Part shown: one piece after another, positions 53,626 to 63,020 of the stretch
Layout: each line of letters begins with the position of its first letter
Position numbering within the stretch: the first letter of the stretch is position 1
Source of the DNA: Leptolinea sp. UBA5203
GTDB lineage: Bacteria > Chloroflexota > Anaerolineae > Anaerolineales > Anaerolineaceae
Length of the DNA stretch: 64,000 nucleotides
Direction of reading: 5' to 3'
Assembly (NCBI GenBank): GCA_002412765.1
Contig: DHVR01000005.1
Location: forward strand, 62,001-126,000
Made by a program: the position numbers and the translations under genes
Notes under the pieces: model-generated
Databases searched by the model: none
The model's input: only the letters and a program-made list of their open reading frames with translations
What the model was told of the DNA's origin: nothing

Positions 53626-55416
53626 TTGGCGGCACTAAATCCGATCGTTGAACGATTGAAGGAGCAAAGGAAGCATCTGGGCAGCATGCTGACGACATGG
53701 CCGCATGGAAGAAAACTGCATCCTGCTGAACAATCCCAACAACCAGACTTGCTTTCCAAGTCCCGCTTTCGTCTTACTGTGCAGCGAAACCCGGTTCTTG
53801 ATCCCCAAAAATCGGATATTGTCCATCGAGAGAAATACGTTTCATTAATGAAAAGTGTCACCCAAAAATACCAGGCTGTAAAAGAAATGGTGCCTCTTGC
53901 CCTAAATTCCAGGTTTGAGGAAGGTTCCTGGGGGGTATTGGAACGCATTTTTCCAGGTCGTGCCAGCGCTGGTAAACCTGAGGAACCACTACAGCCAGGT
54001 GAAATGAGAAGCGGAACAGTAATCCAAAAATTTAATATGTTTCCAAAACCTGGACAATCACTGGATGATTTCAAACGCCGCGTTGAGCCTGTTCGAGAAC
54101 AGCCACGTCATAAAGATGTCACTCACAAGAAAACCCTTGTTGAGTCAGGACAGCGTTTATTTTCCAAGATAACTGAGATACCCTCCAACAGCCCCCCCCT
54201 TGATCTATCCGCCGGCCAACCTGAGGAGGCGGCTGAATTCTTTGAACCCAACCTTCATCAAAATGAAGATCATGCACTACCCGAACTTGACCCCATGGAA
54301 ATGCCGGCGCCGCTACTCCCAACTGAGTTGCGATCAGAAACGCTGATACCGATTAATAGTGAATCCGATGTATCCAAGCCTGATTTTCAGGAGTTGCCTT
54401 CTTCTCTTGAAAAAAAAGATGTCCCCTCAAAACTACCATTGGCCGTTCCATCAAAATCGGTTGAATCAGGAATTTCGCAGAAAAACATAAAACCTGAAGC
54501 GGAAGATGCTGGTGTCTCGGAGAAGGCAAAACCGATCATCCCTCCAATACGAAATCAACAGCCAGAGGCATTGCCGGTTAAAAAGGTGATCCCTCCCAAG
54601 GCTGAAATTCCAAAAGCAATTCCCACCAAGAGAGAAGTTCCAAAAGCACTTCCATCCGCACTTAACCAGGAAAGGAAACCTCTGCCGATCAGGCAAAATA
54701 TTCTGGCCAGCAAAGTAGTACAACGTGCCCCTGAACACTCTGATAACCCTAAACCGATTCCGGCAGAGATGCCCACTCATTTCAAACCTTCCATGACCTA
54801 TGAACAGCCTGCAGATATTATTCCACAAGCTGAATCAGAATCCATGGAGATGCCCATACGGTTGGTTGTCGATCAACGTCGGCAGTTTGCAAGGGGCATT
54901 TTCAATAGTCCCATGCCAATCCATACTCAAGCACCAGCACAGACCCCTTTGATTCGCAACCCTCAGCGGCCTTTATTTTCACCTCAGAAATACCGCTATG
55001 AAGCCGAGGTTAAAAATTATGATCAGCCAATCCCGGCGAATGAACAAATCCTGTCTTCAGGTACTTCCCTACCGTTGGATTTGGCGGAGACCTTCTTGCC
55101 CCGAGTTCATTCAGAAAGGATACTGGACTCTGTTTACCAGACCACAGAGAAGACACCCAAACCCCAGCCAGCCATCCTGAGGACAGATCCCCCAGTTCTA
55201 CAGCCGTTCAAACCCGCAGCTATCGCCGGAAAAGAGACTCCTGTCCGATCTACCTCAGGAATTGCTGTTCAACGAGAAATTGAACAGCCAGATGAAAATC
55301 CTGAAATGCAGGTAGCCCCGAAAACAGACTATAAAAAATTAGCAGAGGATGTATATCCCTTTGTAAAACGGTTATTGGAAATTGAAAACGAAAGGTCCCG
55401 CGGCAATCTACGCTAG
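53626..55416 (+). CDS. Large disordered proline-rich eCIS protein
   Basis: 596 residues from a TTG start after AAGGAGCTG. Mostly low-complexity Pro/Lys/Glu sequence. Contains VQR motifs as in the DUF4157 protein: LTVQRNP (about 48), KVVQRAP (about 365) and IAVQRE (about 546). The C-terminal helix KKLAEDVYPFVKRLLEIENE ends in RSRGNLR and resembles the 55-residue protein. Its place between tube 3 and the LysM baseplate protein is where some loci carry a linker or scaffold. Could be a length-setting or cargo-linking protein; no sequence evidence decides. Confidence 0.6.
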   Translation: MAALNPIVERLKEQRKHLGSMLTTWPHGRKLHPAEQSQQPDLLSKSRFRLTVQRNPVLDPQKSDIVHREKYVSLMKSVTQKYQAVKEMVPLALNSRFEEGSWGVLERIFPGRASAGKPEEPLQPGEMRSGTVIQKFNMFPKPGQSLDDFKRRVEPVREQPRHKDVTHKKTLVESGQRLFSKITEIPSNSPPLDLSAGQPEEAAEFFEPNLHQNEDHALPELDPMEMPAPLLPTELRSETLIPINSESDVSKPDFQELPSSLEKKDVPSKLPLAVPSKSVESGISQKNIKPEAEDAGVSEKAKPIIPPIRNQQPEALPVKKVIPPKAEIPKAIPTKREVPKALPSALNQERKPLPIRQNILASKVVQRAPEHSDNPKPIPAEMPTHFKPSMTYEQPADIIPQAESESMEMPIRLVVDQRRQFARGIFNSPMPIHTQAPAQTPLIRNPQRPLFSPQKYRYEAEVKNYDQPIPANEQILSSGTSLPLDLAETFLPRVHSERILDSVYQTTEKTPKPQPAILRTDPPVLQPFKPAAIAGKETPVRSTSGIAVQREIEQPDENPEMQVAPKTDYKKLAEDVYPFVKRLLEIENERSRGNLR

Positions 55417-55436
55417 AAAGATTGAAAGGAGTCAAC

Positions 55437-56132
55437 ATGCCTTTAGATGTGAAACTTGAAAAAGCGAAACTAAAATGGTCCACCATCATCCCGCCTAATT
55501 TTGGGGAAATTGAGTGCCAGTTTAACCCTCAGAATTTCGTGATTACCAAAGAGACCAATTGGACATCGGAAAAAATGCCCAATTTCAACTCACCGAATCT
55601 GAAATTCGGCGGAGGTGAGCCGGCTACTTATAAATTGGATTTGTTTTTCGATTCCTATGCACCCTGCCCTGGGAAGGATCCCATTGATGTCCGGGACTAT
55701 ACCAATAAGCTGCTTAAATTAACCATGCGCGGCGGCGGATTGGCCATGTACAAAATTCCATACGCAAATCCGCCATCGGTGAAATTTGTTTGGGGAAAAA
55801 TTACCCTGTTTTCGGCTGTGGTTACCAAGGTAGCTATTTCTTTCATCATGTTTTCTCCGGACGGGACGCCCATCCGGGCGAAGGCAGAGGTGGAGTTCAA
55901 ACAGTGTGAATTTCTCTTCGGCGATGATATGCTGCCTGCGCTAAATCCGACCAGCCGTACGGACTCAAGGAAAACCCGCATCGTAAATTCCCAGCAGCGA
56001 CTAGATCAAATTGCATTTGAAGAATACGGAGATGCCCGTTTATGGCGTGTTTTAGCCGAGGCAAATAAAATCGATGATCCTTTTCACTTGCAGGACGGTC
56101 AATTATTGGCAATTCCGCAGGATTTCCGCTAA
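55437..56132 (+). CDS. LysM-type baseplate protein (Afp7/Pvc7-like, gp53)
   Basis: 231 residues from ATG 55437 (AAAGGAG). N-terminal beta domain with IECQFNPQNFVITKETNW and YKLDLFFDSY; C-terminal LysM-like unit: QRLDQIAFEEYGDARLWRVL then AEANKIDDPFHLQDGQLLAI. This is the baseplate hub-binding protein of contractile systems. 17 bp ahead of the spike gene. Confidence 0.85.
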   Translation: MPLDVKLEKAKLKWSTIIPPNFGEIECQFNPQNFVITKETNWTSEKMPNFNSPNLKFGGGEPATYKLDLFFDSYAPCPGKDPIDVRDYTNKLLKLTMRGGGLAMYKIPYANPPSVKFVWGKITLFSAVVTKVAISFIMFSPDGTPIRAKAEVEFKQCEFLFGDDMLPALNPTSRTDSRKTRIVNSQQRLDQIAFEEYGDARLWRVLAEANKIDDPFHLQDGQLLAIPQDFR

Positions 56133-56149
56133 GACGATGATGGAGTGCT

Positions 56150-57991
56150 ATGAGTGACTTTGCGATAGAAAAATTTAAAATAAAAATATTAATGATTGAA
56201 GATAAAATGCTCTCGGCTGACGTGGTAGAGGTTGTTGTGGATACCAATATCTTTCTGCCTGCCATGTTTATGATTGTCATTGAGGATACTCCTGACCCGA
56301 ATCTGGGCATTTTGAAGTATCTGGATAGTGACCCCAGGTTTCAAATTGGGCAGCCTGTGACGGTTGGGTTTGAAGTTCCCGATAAAACAACGGGCACGAT
56401 CCCAGTATTAAACACCATTATCAGCGGAGAAATCACTTCCATTGAACCTATATTTTTAGATGGACGGGCGAAATTGTGTATTCGGGGATACGATCGAACG
56501 CATCGCCTGATGCGCGGACAGAGAACGCGTGCTTTTTTGAAAACCAATGAACGAGATTTGATTAACAAACTAGCCGGCGAAGCTCGTTTATCTGCAACTG
56601 TCTCGGGTGTCCCCAGTGAGACCTATGATTATGTTCTGCAATATAACCAGACGGATTGGGATTTTTTGTCTGAACGCGCCAGACTGTACGGCTATCAGTT
56701 TTATGCAGATGATAAGAAATTAAAAGTTGCGGCAGGGGATAGTACTCGCTCTTATTCTATTATTGAGATGAGTTGGGGAATGGATCTCAAACGATTTGAG
56801 CCGCGTCTGGTATCCATGGGACAGGTAACGAAATCCACTGTCATTGGATGGGATTCGGAAAAGAAGGGTGAGATAAAGTCATTTTCTATAGCCAGCAAGC
56901 CAACTACACAAACAGGAGAAATGCTGACGGGTAGTGCTACGGCTATGAAAGCCTTTGGTCAGGCTGAAGATGTCTTCATTCCCGATCGAGTTATCAGATC
57001 CCAGGGTGAGGCCAGGGCAATGGCTGAAGCTCGATTTGATGATAATCAGAGCCAGTTCATTAAGGCCAGTGGAGAGTTATCCCCGGGGAATCCCAACTTG
57101 ATGGCAGGGGCAAAAGCTCTGGTCAAAGGGGTGGGCAAACGTTTTAGCGGCACGTATTATATTACGGAGGCCCGGCATGTATGGCGCCGTGGTGAGTATA
57201 CTGTCTATTTCCAGGCATCCGGCAGAAATCCCAACACCATTCGTCACTTATTAGGCGCTGATGATTCGTCCAAAGGAAATCAAATTAGCGGGGTGGTGGT
57301 TGCAAAGGTCACCAATATTAAAGATCCAGACAATCTCGGCAGAGTGAAAGTTGCCTTTCCATGGATGCCCAAAACCACTTCAGAGTTGGAGAGTTATTGG
57401 GCACGTCTCGCTGTACCCAGCGCCGGAAAGGAGCGAGGCATTTACTTTACCCCTGAGGTTAATGATGAGGTGCTGGTGGCGTTTGAGCATGGTGATATGA
57501 ATTTCCCTTATATTGTCGGCGCCCTGTGGAGCAAGGTGGATAAGCCTCCGAAAGGTAACGATAAGATCGTAAGTGATGATGGAAAAGTAAATCAACGGAT
57601 CGTGCGATCAAGCAGCGGGCATACGATCATTCTGGATGATACCCAAGGGAAAGAACAGATCATTATCAAGGATAAAACGGATAAGAACAGCATTGTGATT
57701 GATTCGAAAACCAATGCCATGACGTTTAAATCTGAGGGTGATCTGACGATTGAGGCGGGCGGTAAGTTGATTATTAAAAGCAAGGGGGATTTCAGTATCA
57801 AATCAGATACCAAGGGTGCCATCGAAGCTAATCAGTCAACCAATTTAAAGGTGGGTACGTCCCAAATAGATTTACAAGCAGCAGGGGCAACTTTAAAAGG
57901 TACAAAAGTGGATGTCCAGGCAACCACCCAAGTTTCTGTTCAAGGCAATGCCATGGTTCAGATTCAAGGTGGATTGGTCAAGATCAATTAG
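56150..57991 (+). CDS. VgrG-like spike protein (gp27-gp5 fusion, Afp8/Pvc8-like)
   Basis: 613 residues. The gp27-like hub (1-370) has TKTNERDL-type folds (FLKTNERDLINKLAGEARLS, YVLQYNQTDWDFLSERARLY). It is followed by the gp5 OB domain (about 378-470, VVVAKVTNIKDPDNLGRVKV, NDEVLVAFEHGDMNFPYIVG). The C-terminal 110 residues form the repeated beta-helix. The trimer pierces target membranes. The ATG follows GATGGAGTGCT. No fused effector domain is seen at the tip. Confidence 0.93.
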   Translation: MSDFAIEKFKIKILMIEDKMLSADVVEVVVDTNIFLPAMFMIVIEDTPDPNLGILKYLDSDPRFQIGQPVTVGFEVPDKTTGTIPVLNTIISGEITSIEPIFLDGRAKLCIRGYDRTHRLMRGQRTRAFLKTNERDLINKLAGEARLSATVSGVPSETYDYVLQYNQTDWDFLSERARLYGYQFYADDKKLKVAAGDSTRSYSIIEMSWGMDLKRFEPRLVSMGQVTKSTVIGWDSEKKGEIKSFSIASKPTTQTGEMLTGSATAMKAFGQAEDVFIPDRVIRSQGEARAMAEARFDDNQSQFIKASGELSPGNPNLMAGAKALVKGVGKRFSGTYYITEARHVWRRGEYTVYFQASGRNPNTIRHLLGADDSSKGNQISGVVVAKVTNIKDPDNLGRVKVAFPWMPKTTSELESYWARLAVPSAGKERGIYFTPEVNDEVLVAFEHGDMNFPYIVGALWSKVDKPPKGNDKIVSDDGKVNQRIVRSSSGHTIILDDTQGKEQIIIKDKTDKNSIVIDSKTNAMTFKSEGDLTIEAGGKLIIKSKGDFSIKSDTKGAIEANQSTNLKVGTSQIDLQAAGATLKGTKVDVQATTQVSVQGNAMVQIQGGLVKIN

Positions 57992-58004
57992 GAGCGCAAG
58001 CAGT

Positions 58005-58292
58005 ATGCCATTCCCAGCGGCACGATTAACGGATATGACAGCCACAGGAGATCCCATCACAGGGCCGGGTGTACCTACGGTCTTGATCGAGAATATGCCT
58101 GCATCAGTCATGGGTGATCTGGTCAGCGGCGCTGCCTGCCAGGGATCAATTACCCAGGGCAGTCCGACGGTTTTAATTGGCGGCAGACCCGCTGCAAGGG
58201 TTACCAGTGTGGTGGCAGGTGTCAACCCGGCCAGCGGCGTACCGGTGAGCACCACCATTGCTAAAGGCGCCATTAAAACTTTGATCGCTTGA
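58005..58292 (+). CDS. PAAR-repeat spike tip protein
   Basis: 95 residues from ATG 58005 (AGGAG; a longer upstream start would run into the spike gene). PAAR pattern: MPFPAARLTDMTATGDPITG, PGVPTVLIENMPASVMGD, GSPTVLIGGRPAARVTS. The domain caps the VgrG-like spike to form a sharp tip. No C-terminal toxin extension. Confidence 0.93.
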   Translation: MPFPAARLTDMTATGDPITGPGVPTVLIENMPASVMGDLVSGAACQGSITQGSPTVLIGGRPAARVTSVVAGVNPASGVPVSTTIAKGAIKTLIA

Positions 58293-58305
58293 TAGGAGAG
58301 ATTCC

Positions 58306-58719
58306 ATGCAGCGTGATGCCAGAACTTTTTTGGGAAACGGATTAAGTTTCCCGCTCAGGATGAATGGGCGAGGTGAAGTATTGTTGGTGTCTGGAAATGA
58401 GGATATTGAACAGTCCATCCGTATTATTCTCGGTACGCGACCTGGAGAGCGTGTAATGCGCCCCACGTTTGGGTGCCGGGCATATGAATTGATGTTTGAT
58501 CCTCGCTCTGCTACAACCATCAGCTTATTACAGGAATATGTTTTTGATGCACTGCGCATGTGGGAACCGCGGATTGATGTCCTCAGTGTGGATGTTACAG
58601 CTGAAGATACGAACGATAGCGCTCTACTGGTGGAAGTGGAATATGAAATTAAAGCCACTCATGATACCCGCAGCATTGTTTATCCGTTCTACATTGAAGC
58701 GGAAGAAGAAATCGTGTGA
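58306..58719 (+). CDS. Baseplate wedge protein (gp25-like, Afp9/Pvc9)
   Basis: 137 residues. gp25/GPW pattern: NEDIEQSIRIILGTRPGERV then MRPTFGCRAYELMFDP; the RPGERVMRP.FG motif is characteristic. It links the baseplate wedge to the sheath. Ribosome binding site ATAGGAGAGATTCC. 13 bp after the PAAR gene. Confidence 0.93.
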   Translation: MQRDARTFLGNGLSFPLRMNGRGEVLLVSGNEDIEQSIRIILGTRPGERVMRPTFGCRAYELMFDPRSATTISLLQEYVFDALRMWEPRIDVLSVDVTAEDTNDSALLVEVEYEIKATHDTRSIVYPFYIEAEEEIV

Positions 58720-58744
58720 TGCAAAGAAGAGACAGGAGTGAATT

Positions 58745-60829
58745 ATGACTTTACCCGCACCCAACCTGGATGACCTCCGTTTTCAAAGAGATTTGGTGGA
58801 TGAGGCTCGCAAGAAGATTATCCATTATTGCCCGGAGTGGACGGAATATAACTTGAGCGATCCTGGTATCACCCTGATTGAGTTATTTGCCTGGATGACT
58901 GAATTGATGGTGTATCGCCTGAACCGTGTCCCGGAAAAGAATTATATTAAGTTTCTCGAAATGCTTGGCTTGCAGCGCAAACCAGCAAACAGCGCCCGGA
59001 CAGAATTGACTTTCTGGTTGTCTGTCCCGCTTCCAATCACACCGGACAGTGATCAAAGCGTGCTGGTACCCCAGGGAATGGAAGTGCGTTCGGAGCTGAC
59101 GGATACAGAGGTTCTTTTTACCACGAATTATGAAAAGGAAATAGTTCCACCTATTCTTACCCAAGTTCGAAAAGAGGCGGAATTTAATAAAAATCATTTT
59201 GCGCGCCTGGGCTTGGAGATTTTCCATCCCTTCAGCCACACACCGCAATTGGGGGATACCTTCTACCTGGGCTTTGACACAAGCAACAATATCAGCGGCC
59301 ATATCCTGAAATTGGATTTCACATGCGACCCAACCGAAGCTGTGGGTATTCGTCGGGAGGATCCACCCTGGATTTGGGAATGTATGACTATGGGAGGGAA
59401 TTGGATACCCCTGGCCCTCAGTACCCAGGAAGGCGAGAAAGATACGACCGGCGGTTTAAACAATGAACAGGGCAGCCTGGTTTTATACCTGCCTTTGGAA
59501 ACAGCACCTGGAATGTTGTATGGGTTGAATGCCATCTGGCTTCGTTGCAGGATAGAACAGCGCAATGCGCTGCAGGGTATGTACTCTGAAACGCCACGCA
59601 TAAAAAAGATACAGGCCTATAGCCTTGGAGCAACCATACCTGCCATGCATTCCATTAACCTTAAAGGAGAGCAAATAGGTGTGAGTAACGGGGAACCTGG
59701 TCAGTCCTTTAATTTACAGTCTGCGCCGGTTCTTAGTTTACAAGAGGGGGAAACCCTTGAGGTAGAAGAAATCCGTAATGGGGAGACAGTCTTTGTTCCC
59801 TGGGCAGCTGTAGAAAACTTTGGAAATTCAACCCGCTTTGACCGCCATTTTGTCCTGGATATGGCATCGGGGTTAGTGCAATTCGGCCCCTCAGTGCGGC
59901 AGCAGGATGGTACTGTACGCCAATACGGAAGAATCCCTGAAAGTGGGCGGAAAATCCGCTTCTCTCATTACCGCTTTGGCGGGGGGGTGGCAGGAAATTT
60001 ACCGGTTCACAGTTTGAATACCTTGACCCTCTCCCTGGCTTATGTTTCCCGGGTTACCAACCTGGTAAGGGCAGCGGGTGGACGCGACCAGGAGACCCTT
60101 GAAGAATTGAAGTTGCGCGCTCAGCGTGAGCTGCAAGCTCAGCACCGCGCAGTCACGGCCCAGGATTATGAACAATTTACCATGAGTTGTACTCGATCCG
60201 TTGCTCGTGCTCGATGCCTGACCCCCAACGATCTTCCCGAAGGTTCTGCCGGGACGGTAACAATTCTGGTTGTGCCTGCTGTAACAGACGCTCTTCAGGC
60301 TGGTGATCTATCCTCTCTGCGCTTGGATGATTCCTTGCAGACTGAGATTCATACCTATCTTGATCAATACCGTCTTTTGACGACCTCTCTGCATGTACGC
60401 GAACCCAATTATTTGGGAGTAAAGGTCATAGCGAAAATCGTACCGCAGGATTACTTCCAACCGGCTGAAGTTCAGCAGCGCGTGCTGGATGAACTGAAAC
60501 GCTATATTACCCCTCTCGTGATGGATGACCAAACACTTTTACTAAAAACGGATGATAAATGGGACGGTTGGCCATTTGGCAGGGATCTGTTCGTCGCGGA
60601 AATCATATCTCTCATTCAGCAGATTCCGCTGGTTAAATATGTATTGGAAGTTAAAGTTCTCTATCGTACCATCGTTCCCATCGAAGAGACCTGGCTATAT
60701 GATGAAACACCGACTCCTGACCTTTCCCCTGTGGAGAATGTGCTTATGGTTCCGGATGACGGTCTGCTTTGTTCCCTGGATCATGAGATTGAGATCGTCA
60801 ACATCCAGGATGTCTATAAAAAAGGATAA
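58745..60829 (+). CDS. Baseplate J-like protein (gp6/Afp11-like)
   Basis: 694 residues. Start MTLPAPNLDDLRFQRDLVDE, WTEYNLSDPGITLIELFAWM (typical of putative baseplate assembly proteins), and later RFGGGVAGNLPV, AAGGRDQETLEELKLRAQRE, LQAQHRAVTAQDYEQFTM. Forms the wedge ring of the baseplate. Only one J-type gene is seen, whereas Afp and PVC have two. Ribosome binding site GACAGGAGTGAATT. Confidence 0.9.
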   Translation: MTLPAPNLDDLRFQRDLVDEARKKIIHYCPEWTEYNLSDPGITLIELFAWMTELMVYRLNRVPEKNYIKFLEMLGLQRKPANSARTELTFWLSVPLPITPDSDQSVLVPQGMEVRSELTDTEVLFTTNYEKEIVPPILTQVRKEAEFNKNHFARLGLEIFHPFSHTPQLGDTFYLGFDTSNNISGHILKLDFTCDPTEAVGIRREDPPWIWECMTMGGNWIPLALSTQEGEKDTTGGLNNEQGSLVLYLPLETAPGMLYGLNAIWLRCRIEQRNALQGMYSETPRIKKIQAYSLGATIPAMHSINLKGEQIGVSNGEPGQSFNLQSAPVLSLQEGETLEVEEIRNGETVFVPWAAVENFGNSTRFDRHFVLDMASGLVQFGPSVRQQDGTVRQYGRIPESGRKIRFSHYRFGGGVAGNLPVHSLNTLTLSLAYVSRVTNLVRAAGGRDQETLEELKLRAQRELQAQHRAVTAQDYEQFTMSCTRSVARARCLTPNDLPEGSAGTVTILVVPAVTDALQAGDLSSLRLDDSLQTEIHTYLDQYRLLTTSLHVREPNYLGVKVIAKIVPQDYFQPAEVQQRVLDELKRYITPLVMDDQTLLLKTDDKWDGWPFGRDLFVAEIISLIQQIPLVKYVLEVKVLYRTIVPIEETWLYDETPTPDLSPVENVLMVPDDGLLCSLDHEIEIVNIQDVYKKG

Positions 60830-60834
60830 CGGTT

Positions 60835-61797
60835 ATGGATATATCCCCAAACGATGGTTTATCCTCCAATTTGCTTTCACTGGCTGTGGATAGGTACAAC
60901 TGCTACGCCGGTGAATTGGTGACATTGTTTTTACGATTCAAGGTTCCAAAAGAACTGCAAGGGTTTGTACAACTAAGTTTTCCGAATGTGATGCAGGTTG
61001 AATCTTATCAAATGCCTGAGGGTGTATCTTCCTCCATCCTGTCCTTGAGTCAACTAAATCAGGAATCCATCTTGCACGTCCCACTTGCAGATTCTTTCAT
61101 GGTTGATGAAATCTATGAAATGAGCGTCAGTGTGCGTGTAAAAACATTTCAAATGGATCAGTATTTATTAAGTGAAGCTGAGTTGTTTTATGGGGAGTCC
61201 ATCTCATTGGCCTATGAAGCGGTGCAAATCGCCGTGCTTAGCAAGGCAAAATACCTCAAGCACCTCCCTGAAATCTATGAAAGGGACGACTTTGTCAGTC
61301 ATTTCTTAATGTTGATCGAAAGTTTCTGGAAACCGATCAGTCAACAAATTGAGCAGATGAATGCCTATTTCGATCCTGTGCTGACATCTCCTGTTGTTCT
61401 TCCCTGGCTGGCATCCTGGGTGGGGTTATCTGTTGACAAGTCTTTGCCATTGGAACGTGTGCGGGCCTTGCTCAAATCCGCGATGATATTTTATCAACAG
61501 CGCGGAACACTTCAAGCCCTTGTCGCCTATCTCGAAACGTTTACGGGTGGAGAAGTGCATGTTCTTGAACGGCGGGCCAGGAACTTTATCCTTGGCAAAC
61601 AATGCAATCTGGGTGTGGAGATAGCCCTTGGCAAAGAGAATCAGCCCAATTCTCTTCTCATTGAGGTTGCCGTCCCCCCTGAAGAAATTATTGCGTTGAA
61701 GTTATCAAACGATATGTACCAACGAAAGATCAATGATATCGTCCGTTCGCTGGTTCCCGCGCATACCATCTTTGATGTGCATTGTGAATTTAGGTAA
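60835..61797 (+). CDS. Tail protein I-like baseplate protein
   Basis: 320 residues. An N-terminal beta domain of about 135 residues is followed by a phage-tail-protein-I-like module: KYLKHLPEIYERDDFVSHFL, LMLIESFWKPISQQIEQMNA, PWLASWVGLSVDKSLPLERV and RGTLQALVAYLETFTGGEV. This is the gp7/gpI wedge partner of J. 5 bp after the J-like gene, with AAAAGGATAACGGTT before the ATG. Confidence 0.85.
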   Translation: MDISPNDGLSSNLLSLAVDRYNCYAGELVTLFLRFKVPKELQGFVQLSFPNVMQVESYQMPEGVSSSILSLSQLNQESILHVPLADSFMVDEIYEMSVSVRVKTFQMDQYLLSEAELFYGESISLAYEAVQIAVLSKAKYLKHLPEIYERDDFVSHFLMLIESFWKPISQQIEQMNAYFDPVLTSPVVLPWLASWVGLSVDKSLPLERVRALLKSAMIFYQQRGTLQALVAYLETFTGGEVHVLERRARNFILGKQCNLGVEIALGKENQPNSLLIEVAVPPEEIIALKLSNDMYQRKINDIVRSLVPAHTIFDVHCEFR

Positions 61798-61832
61798 ACC
61801 AATAACGTCGGAAAATGATAAGGGATTTGACC

Positions 61833-62918
61833 ATGAAAGACAAAAAAGCATTAAGTGATTATCCAAAGCTTCAGATCAAACCATTCGACGGCATGTCTGT
61901 CACGGCTGAAACATGGGCACAGGCACATGAAGAACACCGCAAAAAACTTCAGGCACATGATTTATTTTTTCATGGGGTTGGAATTATCACCGGCTTGGAG
62001 GTCGTGGCCAATGATCCCGCAGACCAGTATGTATTTATCTTGCCGGGCCTGGCGGTAGACCCTGTTGGGAATGTCATCGTCTTGACTGAGCCGGTTGCCT
62101 ATGATTTTGGCGGTACCATGGAAGGCGAGCTCTACATTATGCTGGGGCATGGCGAACGAGAAGTGGCCGGGGATCAGAAGGGGATGCGTTATATTCAGAA
62201 TGAATTTGTCATTGCTGCCCGTCCCACGATGCCTAAACGACCTGCTGTTGAGCTGGCAAGAGTGTTTCTTTCTCATCGTGGCAATGCCGTTCATAATGCC
62301 GCCAATCCATTCCATCCGGGCGTGGATGAAATTGATATGCGTTTTCGTGCCGCGGTAAAGTTGGATGAGAGAAAAATAGTCCAGGTGGGAGTGGCCTATT
62401 TGGGTACGGAAGCCCCCGCCGGTGTGCTTACGGGTTGGGATTATTTGGCCCGCGACAGCAGCCGTTCCACCCAGAACGAATTGGTCATCAACAATGCACT
62501 ATCCCTGTCCACGGATCTGTCAAATTTTTCTATTCTTTATCTGGCAGGGACAGGAGCTTTCAAAGTAGAAAGCACTATCACGAAAGCAATATCAGCCTAT
62601 CTTGAACAAGGCAAAGGCCTGATCGCGGAAGCCCTGGATGATACGGCCGACGATTCCTTTAATACCTTCTTTGGAAAATTGGGGTTGAATCTGAAACCAG
62701 TAGCAGAATATGATTCAATTCTCAAGTCACCCTATCTTTTTAATGCTCCCCCTGAAGGGAATCAGGGCAGCCGTGTTTTATTGGGTAAAAAAGTGATCTA
62801 TTCTAATGCGAAATATAGTATCGCATGGAGCGGCAAAGTGCTTGGCGGGACCGGCTCGCGGGCAGATATCCGCTCAGCATTGGAATGGGGTCTGAACATG
62901 ATTTCTTATTGTTTATAA
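61833..62918 (+). CDS. Conserved eCIS baseplate-associated protein
   Basis: 361 residues from ATG 61833 (AAGGGA; an ATG at 61815 is less well placed). N-terminal half: LQIKPFDGMSVTAETWAQAH, HGVGIITGLEVVANDPADQY, VFILPGLAVDPVGNVIVL, as seen in proteins closing baseplate gene blocks. The C-terminal half (about 200-361) has VQVGVAYLGTEAPAGV and SILYLAGTGAFKVESTITKA, a Rossmann-like pattern resembling DUF4159/GATase-type folds. May be a fibre-attachment or outer baseplate protein. Moderate confidence. Confidence 0.6.
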   Translation: MKDKKALSDYPKLQIKPFDGMSVTAETWAQAHEEHRKKLQAHDLFFHGVGIITGLEVVANDPADQYVFILPGLAVDPVGNVIVLTEPVAYDFGGTMEGELYIMLGHGEREVAGDQKGMRYIQNEFVIAARPTMPKRPAVELARVFLSHRGNAVHNAANPFHPGVDEIDMRFRAAVKLDERKIVQVGVAYLGTEAPAGVLTGWDYLARDSSRSTQNELVINNALSLSTDLSNFSILYLAGTGAFKVESTITKAISAYLEQGKGLIAEALDDTADDSFNTFFGKLGLNLKPVAEYDSILKSPYLFNAPPEGNQGSRVLLGKKVIYSNAKYSIAWSGKVLGGTGSRADIRSALEWGLNMISYCL

Positions 62919-63020
62919 CCTTACTGTGTGTGAACTTGATTAGTTGAGCAAAAAGCATTTTGATCCAACAGATCAAGATGCTGAAATTGAATAGTCAAAA
63001 ACCACACATAAATGGTTTAT

